A stretch of DNA of 64,000 nt, taken from the NCBI GenBank assembly GCA_015179125.1, contig WHVA01000429.1, positions 1 to 64,000 on the forward strand, written 5' to 3'. Numbering within the stretch: the first letter of the stretch is position 1; the number at the start of each line of letters is the position of its first letter. The notes under the pieces were generated by a model. That model had not been told where the DNA came from and did no database searches. It was given only the letters and a program-made list of their open reading frames with translations. This stretch comes from Gautieria morchelliformis (Eukaryota; Basidiomycota; Agaricomycetes; Gomphales; Gomphaceae). The translations under genes were made by a program, and so were the position numbers. This document shows positions 32,187 through 42,134 of the stretch, piece after piece.

Positions 32187-33304
32187 TATAAGGGCAACCT
32201 AGGCAGATGCTATGAAGATTGAAGAGTTTGCTGGTTGTTGGTCTTGATAGCGATATGATTCAGACTTCAGCTTGAAGTCGAATCGAGTAGATTTTAGAGA
32301 GATCGAGTGCACACAGTGTATGCACACTTCGAACAGTGATTCCACAGATGTGTGGTGAGTGATACGTTCAATGTCCTTCGAGATAAATGAGTGCTAATTG
32401 ACTGGGGACTGTATACACACGTTGAACTATTTAACTAGCTACGAGATGTGCTGCGGCGCGAAGAGTGGAGGGGGAACGTATGGGCCGACTAGGGTGTCTG
32501 GACTCGGGAGTATGGTGGTCCAGAGGCAGCGGTAGCTAGGGGATTGATCTATCGAATGGGAAGTGGTGTAGGTAGTCATAAGCATCAGAAGAATAGATTA
32601 TGTGTTATTGAAAGGAATGTTATGGAAGGTATGTGGATCACCGGCTCCACGACTAGCTCCTCCATGGATCAGTCGACTCTCGGGCTCGGGATGTGACTAG
32701 GGTCAAGTGGGTCCGCGGACGTTGGGTCAGGGTGGGATTGATAGAATGTTGGGAGTAATATGGTGTGTCATGTGGACGTGTGTGGATTCGAATAGGCGTG
32801 GACGGTGCGGGCGAGGGTGTGTGTGGGTCGTGGGGTGGTGTGTGTTCGGTGGTTCGAGGAATTGTGATGGCAGCGGTAGGTGGGCGTGAGGTGTGTAGAG
32901 AGGGTGATGGGGTTCTTCGCTTTTACTTCATGACAGATGCTACTCAAGTGGTGAACTGGTGAAGGGGGATCCAAAGTAAGATAGAGAACTATGTACACAA
33001 CACAGACATGCCTGGCGAAGGGGGATCCAAAGAGAGAACGTTAAGGAACTCTTTCACCAACTAGTTATGACTATAAGCTGCGGGCATGCTAGCCCAATCA
33101 CCGAATGCCTGAGTTACATAAGTGATTGCACTAGTGATAACAGGGACAGGACAGATAAGGAAGAAATGATGTAAGAGATGGCCAGAACAGGAAGGGAATG
33201 ACTGGAACACCAGGCAGAAGGATGCCAAAGGCTAGGAGAGGCTTGGAGGTCTTGATTACATATTATACTGGGGTGCACACAGTGCGATGATGGTTCCCCT
33301 GACA
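32187..33304 (-). mobile_element. F2 LTR split by a DNA element
   Basis: The two ends of one F2 LTR: 32,187-32,211 (TATAAGGGCAACCTAGG) and 32,942-33,304 (ending GGTTCCCCTGACA). The split is caused by the 722-bp element at 32,212-32,933. The LTR interrupts the gypsy integrase segment that ends at 33,305. A clean 5-bp duplication is not evident around it. Confidence 0.7.
32212..32933. mobile_element. Non-autonomous DNA element, 8-bp TSD (722 bp)
   Basis: CAGATGCT stands on both sides (32,204-32,211 and 32,934-32,941), and the flanking LTR reads through when the insert is set aside. The ends are weak inverted repeats (ATGAAG at the left, CTTCAT just inside the right). The interior is G/T-rich and non-coding. 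An 8-bp duplication with short terminal repeats fits the hAT superfamily. Confidence 0.65.
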
Positions 33305-33694
33305 TCCTACTTGGAAATCAGGGGCTGGCTTGTGTCAAACATTGGCCGAGGTTTGGCAAGCTTTCTGAGCCTCGAGGATAGCTCAGCGAAGTTCTTGGTG
33401 AAGCTCATCCAGGTCAACCACAAAGTCTGGAGCTTGTGCCAAGGTGAGGTTGTGCTCTGGGTGAACAGCGAGGCTGGGGTGGTAACCCTTGTTAGCAAAG
33501 AATGGGGAGATGCCGGTGGTTGTGCTAGGCGCATTGTTGTAAGCAAACTCAGCAAGGGGAAGGAGCAAGGCCAAATTGGACTGCTGGTAGTTGCAATAGA
33601 TTCTGAGGTACTGTTCAAATGTCTGGTTAGCACGCTTGGTTTGGCCATCACCCTCAGGGTACCATCCTGAGGTGAAATCCAACCACATGTCCAG
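33305..33694 (-). mobile_element. Gypsy integrase core segment
   Basis: Minus-strand translation shows the integrase core end: TSGWYPEGDGQTKRANQT, LLPLAEFAYNNAPSTTTGI and GYHPSLAVHPEH, which are standard Ty3/gypsy motifs. It belongs to the outer gypsy element and is separated from its upstream part by the F3 LTR nest. Confidence 0.85.
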
Positions 33695-34438
33695 GGCTTT
33701 GTCATGAACCGTTTATTTCTTGCATCAAGTAACTCTATTCTCCCTTTCATCACTATACTTCTATGTTCTCCCCGTTCGCCCTTCGCTGAATTCCTGAACA
33801 ACCATTTGCTACTCGCATCATTCACCAGGTGGCATGCCAATAAACCTGATCAAGATCCTTTACCTGGCTTCACGGTTCATTACTGGTCCCATCACCCTCT
33901 CAACTCTACCCCCTTCGAGTGTCCCTATGGCCGGAATGCATTCGCGAGAGTTCCTATCCGTAGATCATGTGATACCGGCCTGTCATGACTCGTTTATTTC
34001 TTGTACCCAGCTATCCCTATTTTCCCTTTCACCACTCCTCCCCCATGTTCGCTTCCACTCAACCACAGCTCCTCTATGTTCACTCCATTCACCGAACAAC
34101 CATTCGCTGTTTGCATCATTCGCCAGGCATGCCATCAAACATGATCGATGTCCTCTACTCGGCGTGATGGTTCATCACTGGCCCCATCACCTTCCCGATG
34201 TAACCCCTTTAGGTGTTCGTATGGCTGGAATGCATTTGTGGGACGTCCTACCTGTAGATCGTGTGGGATCAACCCAGCAGACAAAGAGTCCATGCAGGGT
34301 AACGTGTATGCAGGTCTCAAGGCGTGTTTTCGTACATAGGTGCCTTCGCCCTCTTCCCCCCCCGTCGTTTCATGTTCGCACTCCTCTTTCATTCTATTGT
34401 ATATGTGTTTCATCTATTTTGTATCATGACTGTGCACC

Positions 34439-34767
34439 TGTCAGGGGACAGCCTGGTGGTTCCTCTTATTTCCTTTATCTTCTGTTATCTTCTGCCTTCC
34501 TCGCCTGCTTGTCCTTGCCTGTTCCTCCTTTCCTTAAATTCGAGTTCCATCCTCCCCCACCCATGTTCATGTCCGGTAGTCTGGCCTGCTCAGTAGCTGT
34601 ATAGTTAGTTGCTTAGGTAAGGGGATCCTCACCCGATTCTCTTTGGATCCCCCTTACAAGGTGTGTAGGTCGCCTATGTAGTTACTGAGTGTTGTCTTAT
34701 ATATCTTTGGATCCCCCTTACCAGTGCTCTGTGTGACTTACCACGAGCAGGTAGGGTTGCCCTTACA
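34439..34767 (+). repeat. F5 LTR, 5' copy
   Basis: TGTCAGGGGACAGCC ... GGGTTGCCCTTACA. Carries the doubled TTTGGATCCCCCTTAC word and a TATA-like CTTATATATC. Ends and motifs show kinship with families F2 and F6. Confidence 0.9.
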
Positions 34768-37700
34768 GCAGAATCGGGTGACCAACCGAGGACCAACAGT
34801 ACAGTTGTGCAATCCGAACGCAGACGATTTTCCTGCATTGCGATTCCACTTCCTACGCTGTCCTTCTTCACATGCGGAAGCCCACCGACCCAACTCGCAC
34901 AAGTAGTGGTCCACCACGGGTGTAGGCGAAAGGCGACCAACGAGGTCTTACAAAGTGACCGCGCCCCTTCCCGCCCAAACTCGTTCTTGCTTCAGCGTAC
35001 TAGTAACGGTCCACTGCGGGTGCAGGTGAATGCCGCCAGCAGGAGACAACGGGTGAACGTAGGGCCGTGCACCGCCCTCTGATTCAATTCAAGGCGACAC
35101 GTTAAACGCTGCCTGACACGCAGTAGGGTGCACCGCTCCGTGCGACACCGTAAACCCCCACCGACACTTACATTCCGATCTATCTACAGCCCGAGCCATT
35201 GGTGTCTACTCTACATCACCCACACCCACGACACCACACTTCTACCCGCTCTCCACACACCTTGAAACCACATCCTCGCACCCGACCACCCTCGTGTCCC
35301 CTCTATCCAACCCCCATCCAACGACACGACGCCTCCTCCTGTTTCTCATCGTGCTTCTTTAATTTAATTCTGTTTAATGAAGGAGGAATGAGGCAGGGCC
35401 AGTAAAGGGCAAGCACAGTGGTCAGGTGCACAGTGAAATATCCCCAGCACGCACCCAACTGCGCCACCGTGTGCCCACGCACCCCCCTCCTTTCGTGCAC
35501 CCACCCACACACAACGCGGTTCCACGATGCCCCACCGCACCTCGACGTCGTACAGCCTCGATACCATGTGTATCCATGCCAAGTGCTTCAGGAGCTCCAC
35601 AGACCGGCTGGAATTGAGATCGACATGTGCGTGGCATGGCGCGTGATGCGCCCTTCGTCGCACCCGTCTCGTAGGGATTTCTGACAGGCATCAAGTCCCT
35701 TCGACGTGATGCAGGCTGCCCACGTCACGCACTAATCACCAACCCCGCCACTGTCCATTCCGTCTCTTACTTTGCGCTCTGGTACAGAGACCCGCGAGGC
35801 AAGCCCACGTGACACCGTTCAGCGCACCAAGAGTCTGGCCAGCAAGGATCTCGGCCTGGTGCATGGCACTGCGGTAGGAGTGGAGTTAGGGCCAGATGAG
35901 TGGAAGGAGGGTCAGGATGTATGAGGTGAGAACGCACCCAGGAAGGCGCAGGTATCGTGCGACCCATCACGATCCGCCATGTCTCCACGTGTCTCCCTCA
36001 CGCTCCCATCTCCACCACCCATCCATGATGCACACGACGAGCCACCGCAGTCCACGGTAGGGTGATGCTGACCCCTATGGACCCACGGGACACTGCGAGC
36101 ACCCCGGCGCGTGTCCTTCGCCCCACCTCGGGTTACTACAGGCTCTAGTGGCCTTACAGCACCACCAGCAGGAGCCCGGGTCCCTGATGCAGCGCTACCA
36201 CCCATGTTGCATGCATCACGACGTCACGAACGCACGTGAGGTTCGGTACCGATGGACGTGCCGCTGCACGCCCGCTCACGCACGCAAGTGCGGCCACACG
36301 GGGATGTGCCGAACGGACCCCTGCACGCAGGTTGCAGCCCCACGTACCCTCCCCACGGTCATCGCCCATGTTACTGCGGGCTCTGGTGGGACCTTACAAC
36401 ACCAGCACCGGCAGCCACAGACCCTGCGACTGCGCTACCGCCCACCCCACGTGTGTCATGATGTCACGAGCATGCGCGAGGTCCCGTACAGACAAACGCG
36501 CCCATGCCCGCTCATGCAGGCACGCACGGCCACAGGGGGACGTACCGAGGTTGCAAACAGAGCACACCCCCATGCAGGCGGCCGCCCCTCGCAAAACGCG
36601 CAGCAGCGCTCCCACACCTCGTGGACCAACATCGCCAGACCACACGGCTTCACTACACGCGCGGCCCATGCGTACCGCATACACAGACACACGGCGCGAG
36701 GTTGCGCTACCACCCATGGACGAGGCTGTCACAAGAGACCCGCATAGCATGCAGCCTGGACGGCTCGCCGATCGCCACGCTACATACCCGGACCTTGTCG
36801 AGGGTGACTGTGTACGTGGGTGACACGACCATGAACCTGCATCGCCGACACGACACCCTCGTCATGCCCCACGGTGCAGGCTCCTCCCATCCGCGATACG
36901 GCGAGAGCCACGACAATCCTGCGCAGTGCATGCAGGTGCGTACGGTGTCGCGTGGCCCCCGTGCAGCACCGTTCACCCGAGCGACCTGCATCCCTTCACC
37001 CACCACCCTGCAACGCGACACCCCGCTCTCACGCCCCTTGTCATGCTCCTGTTACCTGTACCAGCTCCCACCAACGCGCGAGCATATTCTCCCGCGCCGG
37101 ACACAAGCTGGGGGAAGAGGGGGAGCAGACAATGCGGATAGAGAAGAGAGAGACATCGGGCTGATGTGGTATAATGAGGGAGAATGCAGAGATGAAGATG
37201 GGAAGTGTGTAGGTGCTCGGCAGAACAGACACACTGGTGGCCACACCCCTTGGTAGCTCCGTAGACTGAACAGGAATGCCCCAGACACCACGGTGACGTA
37301 GCTGCGCACCCTATCAGGCACACACTGCCTGCACGAGGGTTCCTGTTCTGTCACCAAGTCACGGGGCCCACAACCGCCGCTCTTCTCTGCGCTGTGTTGT
37401 CTGCTAGTGTGTGGCAGATTGTATGGGATGCTTGATGCCTCCGCCGCCTAGCCGTCCCATGCACCGGGTGGGTTAGGGTCCATCGTAAGCTGGTCGTACC
37501 GCTGTTGGGGTCAGCAGCGCATGCCCATATTGGTTGCTGTTGTTGGAAGTTGTGGGGTACCTTTGCGTGAGCTGTACCAGGAAGGAGTTGGTGTATGAGT
37601 GGATGGCACCATGTAACGGGTGACCTGAGTGGTGGGTTGGGTAGCAGCACCAGTCACACTATTGCTGCAGTGTACGTGGTGTTTTGACAGCGGCAGTGCA

Positions 37701-38503
37701 GATGGAGAACACGCAACCTTCACGTGCATCACTGCACTTGTCCATCCGCAAGGGCCTGCCCCCATAATGATTGCTGTGCTGACCGTGTATACCCTTCCCC
37801 CTCCTGATGCATCCCAACAGCCTCAAGCACAGATGCAATGGCAACCAACAGTGAGACCACCACCTTGCCGCACCTACCCATGGTTGTCCAGTATTCCCTA
37901 GGGTAGGCAGGATGTGGGGCACCTGGACCAATGCAGCTGAGGTCACATGCATGAAAAAGGAGAGGGATGGCACGAGAGGAAGGTGTTGTTGGGGCAGTGG
38001 CATCCAAGAGCATCCATTACTGGGAAAGATTGGGAGTCGATCAAGGGTGGATTTGAACAGAGAGTGGTGATATGGAATGGTATTGGGAAGGGATAGTGAC
38101 TTGAGGGTGTGCCAGGATGATGCACCATAAAAGGGGGGTGAGAGCCTGCAGCAGCAGCCCTTTCAGCAGCCCTTCCTCTGCATGCAGACACCAAGCATAG
38201 TGACTTGCAGATGCTGTTGCTGGACATGTGTGCACCAGTTCACAACACCGTGACAACTACAGATGCAGTGAATCCTCTACAATGCCCCACATGTCTTGAG
38301 CCTGCTGTACATGCCACGATGCACAAACAGATGTGTGACAGCCCAGACCCCCAGAGATAAGCGTCGGCTAACACCTCCGTGGCCTAATGGAGCAAAGATA
38401 AGCATTGTCAGCTAATACCTCACCAATTCACTATGTCAACCCTAAACCCTGATAAACTGTATACTAACCCTCTCCCCACGGCCACTCTTTCCCTTACACA
38501 CCC
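34768..38503. other. Interior of the LARD-like element: GC-rich, non-coding in appearance
   Basis: Strongly CAC/CCAC-rich on the plus strand from about 35,170 to 37,080. Long open frames occur on both strands there, but they overlap, lack protein-like composition and follow from the base composition. 37,100-38,460 is more balanced and also without recognised genes. Confidence 0.5.
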
Positions 38504-38973
38504 ATGTCCTCACCCGCTATGGAACTCGTTGCCCTCCCCAGCTTCACCAGAGGCCTGTCAGAGCTCCTGACCATGTCAGACGTTGATCCCAACCTCCTGC
38601 ACTTCTCCGGCTTCTCCAAATCCAGACCAGCCAGTGAGGCCAAGCTGAGAGAGACACTCAAATGTCGTGACCCTACCGCCAATAACTCAGGCAACAACCA
38701 GCCCTATGAGGCCTTGCCACCCTTGAAATGGACCATTGACCCAGAGGACCTTCGATTGGCCATGATCACCCATCCCAGCCAACCCCTACCTGCCTGGTCC
38801 AGACCTCGACACAGGCGACGGAACACCTACTATCTTACCGACCCCATCATTGTCGGTGATGCAGATACACCTTACACATTTGAAGGGTACGTGGGGAGGC
38901 CCTTCCGCAATGCAGCAGGGGAGTGTGTGCATTATGCGAGATTCAAGGAGCGAAATCCGTCAAAACGCTATTA
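38504..38973 (+). other. Open frame of unknown family inside the LARD-like element
   Basis: The frame starts MSSPAMELVALPSFTRGL, with DPNLLHFSGFSK and later DPIIVGDADTPYTFEGY and RPFRNAAGECVHY, giving a protein-like composition. From 38,949 it runs into the inserted LINE fragment, so its last few residues are not original. Not similar to any retroviral-type protein I know. It may be the element's own non-pol gene or a captured host exon. Confidence 0.45.
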
Positions 38974-39333
38974 GGAGGACACAAGGCCATGGAATATCTA
39001 TTCAGATACATACACGAAACGCAACGCTTCGAAAAGCCATACGGAGACCTGACGCTCCCAGCAGGAAAGCAAAGAGGAGAAAAGGGATAAAGGGAAGGAC
39101 AAGAAGACAAAGAACGCAGAGAAACAAACATCCCCGCCCACCCAGGCACGGACATACTCGGGGCCACGCCCGCGGAGTACAAGCAGAGAAAGAGGTCGAA
39201 AGGAGAGAAGGAAGCAAATTAGAGCCGAAAATTTACTTACAGTCTTACATAGGGCGAGGCCCCAAAAGACGATAAATTGGAAAATAAAAATAATAATAAA
39301 AATAAAAATAAAATAAAAATAAAATAAAATAAA
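38949..39333 (+). mobile_element. 5'-truncated LINE fragment (385 bp)
   Basis: Begins in coding sequence that reads SVKTLLGGHKAMEYLFRYI then HETQRFEKPYGDL before a stop, which looks like the C-terminal end of a Tad-like LINE ORF2. A short 3' UTR and an A-rich tail (39,280-39,333) follow. TGCGAGATTCAAGG (14 bp) stands on both sides (38,935-38,948 and 39,334-39,347). The long variable-length duplication, A-rich tail and 5' truncation are the marks of target-primed reverse transcription. Confidence 0.8.
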
Positions 39334-39347
39334 TGCGAGATTCAAGG

Positions 39348-39710
39348 GTCCGGCGCTACCCACGGAATCCCATCCCAACGAGCTTGTCATTCCCATATAC
39401 CAGGAGGGCAAGAGCAGCCATGGTGACGGCAGGGCATGTTCCCACCTCTGGTGTACATGGAAGTGAAGCCTTATGGGATGTTTGGGGTTAGGCGATGACT
39501 GCGCTCGTCAGGACAACAACCATTGAGAGGGGTGACGTTAGGGTTTAGATGTCGGGGTTTGCCTTCTGGACCGTTCCCATGTTTCCAGACCTTCCATGAC
39601 CTTCCACAAGTTCTGCTCCCCCAATTATGTAAAGACGGTGGCAGGAGGCTTGGGCTCACTTGCTTCAGGGGTTTTGTACGTCGAGACACCGTACCATAGA
39701 GGGAGGGTGA
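39348..39710. other. 3' interior of the LARD-like element
   Basis: Continuation of the element after the LINE insert; no recognised gene. It ends in the purine tract at 39,698-39,710 that abuts the 3' LTR. Confidence 0.5.
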
Positions 39711-40040
39711 TGTCAGGAGACAGCCTGGTGGTTCCTCTTATTTCCTTTATCTTCTGTTATCTTCTGCCTTCCTCGCCTGCTTGTCCTTGCCTGTTCCTCC
39801 CTTTCCTTAAATTCGAGTTCCATCCTCCCCCACCCATGTTCATGTCCGGTAGTCTGGCCTGCTCAGTAGCTGTATATTTATTTGCTTAGGTAAGGGGATC
39901 CTCACCCGATTCTCTTTGGATCCCCCTTACCAGGTGTGTAGGTCGCCTATGTAGTTACTGAGTGTTGTCTTATATATCTTTGGATCCCCCTTACCAGTGC
40001 TCTGTGTGACTTACCACGAGCAGGTAGGGTTGCCCTTACA
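39711..40040 (+). repeat. F5 LTR, 3' copy
   Basis: Nearly identical to 34,439-34,767. Followed by GCACC, the right half of the target duplication, and then by the second part of the split F3 LTR. Confidence 0.9.
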
Positions 40041-40602
40041 GCACCCCTATCCAAGCCTAACTCCACATGGCCTCTTTCCCATTTGCTGCTATCATATGAG
40101 CATTCAATATAAGTACTTTACATTCGCATATATATTCCCCAGTTCAATTATCATACATCTATCTTGTGCAAACTTGACCTCACTGTGACCATCGTCTTGA
40201 GCCCTCGTCTATAGATTACTATCTTCGACCAGAGGAGGACTTAAGCACCACTGGTGAGTTTTTGTACTTCACCTTCGTTACCTTAGTCTTCGTGTTATTA
40301 TCTGCGCTGTCAGCGAAGGGCTCCGAAGGAGTGCCTTCGCCGGCGAAAGGATTGTTGCTATTAAACAACCTTTCCGTGAGACATTGCACGTTACATCGTC
40401 AAGTGCCACGGGCTACTTCACTATGACTGTAGATAGGGTGAGCTCCATTCAGGAAGCCCTCTTATCTCCTGGACATTTATTGGTTCACCTTATTCACCAA
40501 ATGGCACATCTCTTCACACAAGTTATTCGGGCATTCGCTGTGTTCACTAATACACGATATTAACGCCTAAAAACCAATCTTGACAGGCTTTCCCTAGAGA
40601 AC

Positions 40603-40842
40603 TGTAAATACACATTTACCTGCATTTACCCACATTTCCCTTAAGGCAATGCCTAATACTAGTATATTAGCTAATGCTGGTGGGTTTGCATGGACCCACT
40701 GTACAGTTCTTGCATGAGAACCATGCAGTGGTTCCCCATTGAACCTTTACCTTACACTGTCACTACATAGCAACAGAATACCACATATTGGTTAAGTTCT
40801 GTTGCCCTTGTGATACAAGGTAATAAGATCACATATCTTACA
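40603..40842. mobile_element. Solo LTR, family F4 (240 bp)
   Basis: Starts TGTAAATACAC, ends ATATCTTACA; AGAAC precedes it (40,598-40,602) and AGAAT follows (40,843-40,847), a 5-bp target duplication with one difference. It is related to 1,760-1,972. It lies in the gypsy integrase just outside the F3 copy. Confidence 0.75.
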
Positions 40843-41692
40843 AGAATGCTAGAAGTGAGAGACAAACTTGGAGCCCCCGTCTGAGGTGACATATGAGGGG
40901 ACTCCATGCTTGGAGAAGACATGAAGGATCAAGAGAAGCAAGCTCTTGTGAGGTAATCTTGTCTGTGGTGTGGATGAAGATTACCTGCTTAGTGAAACGG
41001 TCAACAATCACTAGTATGGAGGTGAACTCAGATGAAGGTGGGAGCTGCTCAATAAAATCCATAGAAATGGAATTCCAAGGCTTCTTGGGAATGGGGAGTT
41101 GTTTGAGAAGACCATAGAGTTTGTGACATTGTGGCTTGTTCCGCATACAAGTGGTGCATACTCCTTGACAAAGGATCTAATCCCTGGCCAAGTGTAGTCT
41201 CATCAGATCAGCTCCAAGGTCTTATTGACCCCGAAGTGTCCCGAGAGGACATGGTCATGTTTGTACTGGAGAATGTGAAGTCGAAGGTCTTGAGCCACAG
41301 GAACATAAGTTTAGGGGAAGGTCAGGAATCCAATGAGTAAGAAGAGGAGCTGTGGTGAAGGCTTTCTTCAACAGGTTGAAAGCTTGTCGACAATCCTCGG
41401 GAAAGTTCCAAGGGGTACCCTTGTGGGTAAGTCAGGTTAGAGGAGTAGTTGTGTATAAAATGTTGGTAGAAATTGGCAGCACCGAGGAAGGATTGGACAT
41501 TGCGAACTTTGCGAGGTTCAGGCCAGTCTTAACCTTGTCATCCACCATGGTAAGGCCCTCAGTGGAGAGGATGTAACTGAGGAATTCAACTGAGTCACGA
41601 TGAAACTCGCACTTTTCCTCTTTTGCAAAGAGGTTGTGGAGTGGAAGTCATTGTAAAACTTCCTTGACATGTTCTGTATGTTTGAAGAGGTC
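40843..41692 (-). mobile_element. Gypsy RNase H and integrase N-terminal segments
   Basis: Minus-strand motifs in order: [17 protein letters not shown] (end of RT/RNase H connection), an RNase H-like region, an integrase zinc-binding region near 41,150-41,200, then WNSISMDFIEQLP and ILVIVDRFTKQVIFIH of the integrase core. Confidence 0.8.
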
Positions 41693-42134
41693 TATAAGGG
41701 CAACCTAGGTAGACGCTCTACACTCAAGAAGCAAACTGGCGAAGGGGGATCCAAAGTAAGATAGGGAACTATATACATGACACAGACATATCTGGCAAAG
41801 GGGGATCCAAAGAGAAAACTCTAAGGAACCCCTTCACCACCTAGCTATGACTATAAGTAAGCTGTCGGCATGCTAGCCCAATCACCAAATGCCTGATTTA
41901 CATAAGCCATCACGCTAGCGATAACAAGGCCAGATAGATAAGGAAGGAATGATGTCAGAATGGGTTGGAACAGGAAGCGAAACAAATGGAACATAACATG
42001 AAAGGATGCCAAAGGCTAGGAGAGGCTCAGGGACCCCCAATCACACATTGTGATAAAGTGCATGCTGTGATAATGTGCAAGTCATGATAATGCACATCAT
42101 GATAAAGCAGTGTGTGATTGGAGTTCCTCTAACA
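41693..42134 (-). mobile_element. Solo LTR, family F2 (442 bp)
   Basis: Plus-strand ends are TATAAGGGCAACCTAGG and GGAGTTCCTCTAACA. It is inserted between reverse transcriptase and RNase H of the gypsy element. Flanking pentamers (AGGTC and GGATC) differ at two places, so the target duplication is at best decayed. The 3' half contains the GATAATGCAC repeat unit seen in the copy at 13.7 kb. Confidence 0.8.

Larger units (their letters stand above)
34439..40040 (+). mobile_element. Young LTR retroelement without polymerase (LARD-like, 5.6 kb)
   Basis: Two LTRs of 329 and 330 bp (34,439-34,767 and 39,711-40,040) differ at about five positions (about 98.5% identity). GCACC flanks the whole (34,434-34,438 and 40,041-40,045). 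A purine tract AGAGGGAGGGTGA abuts the 3' LTR, giving plus orientation. No clear tRNA primer-binding word follows the 5' LTR. The 4.9-kb interior shows no gag, protease, RT or integrase. It has GC-rich, C-rich sequence (35-37.3 kb) and one open frame at 38.5 kb. It looks like a large non-autonomous retrotransposon derivative, structurally whole apart from a LINE fragment inside it. Confidence 0.85.
33700..40585. mobile_element. Solo LTR, family F3, copy 2, split by a 5.6-kb LTR element
   Basis: The outer parts 33,700-34,438 and 40,041-40,585 match the solo LTR at 14,639-15,909 in order and orientation, including the tandem duplication near the start (TGTCATGA at 33,700 and 33,984). GGCTT flanks the pair (33,695-33,699 and 40,586-40,590). 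It landed in the integrase part of the outer gypsy element and was later itself split. Confidence 0.85.

Noticed and set aside
36148-37256. Several long open frames on both strands (up to 250 codons)
   Set aside because: They overlap one another in a CAC/ACG-rich tract, lack conserved motifs or splice sites, and follow from the high GC content inside the LARD-like element.
41693-42134. Exact 5-bp duplication around this F2 LTR
   Set aside because: The flanking pentamers AGGTC and GGATC differ at two of five positions, so it is not claimed as a clean target duplication.
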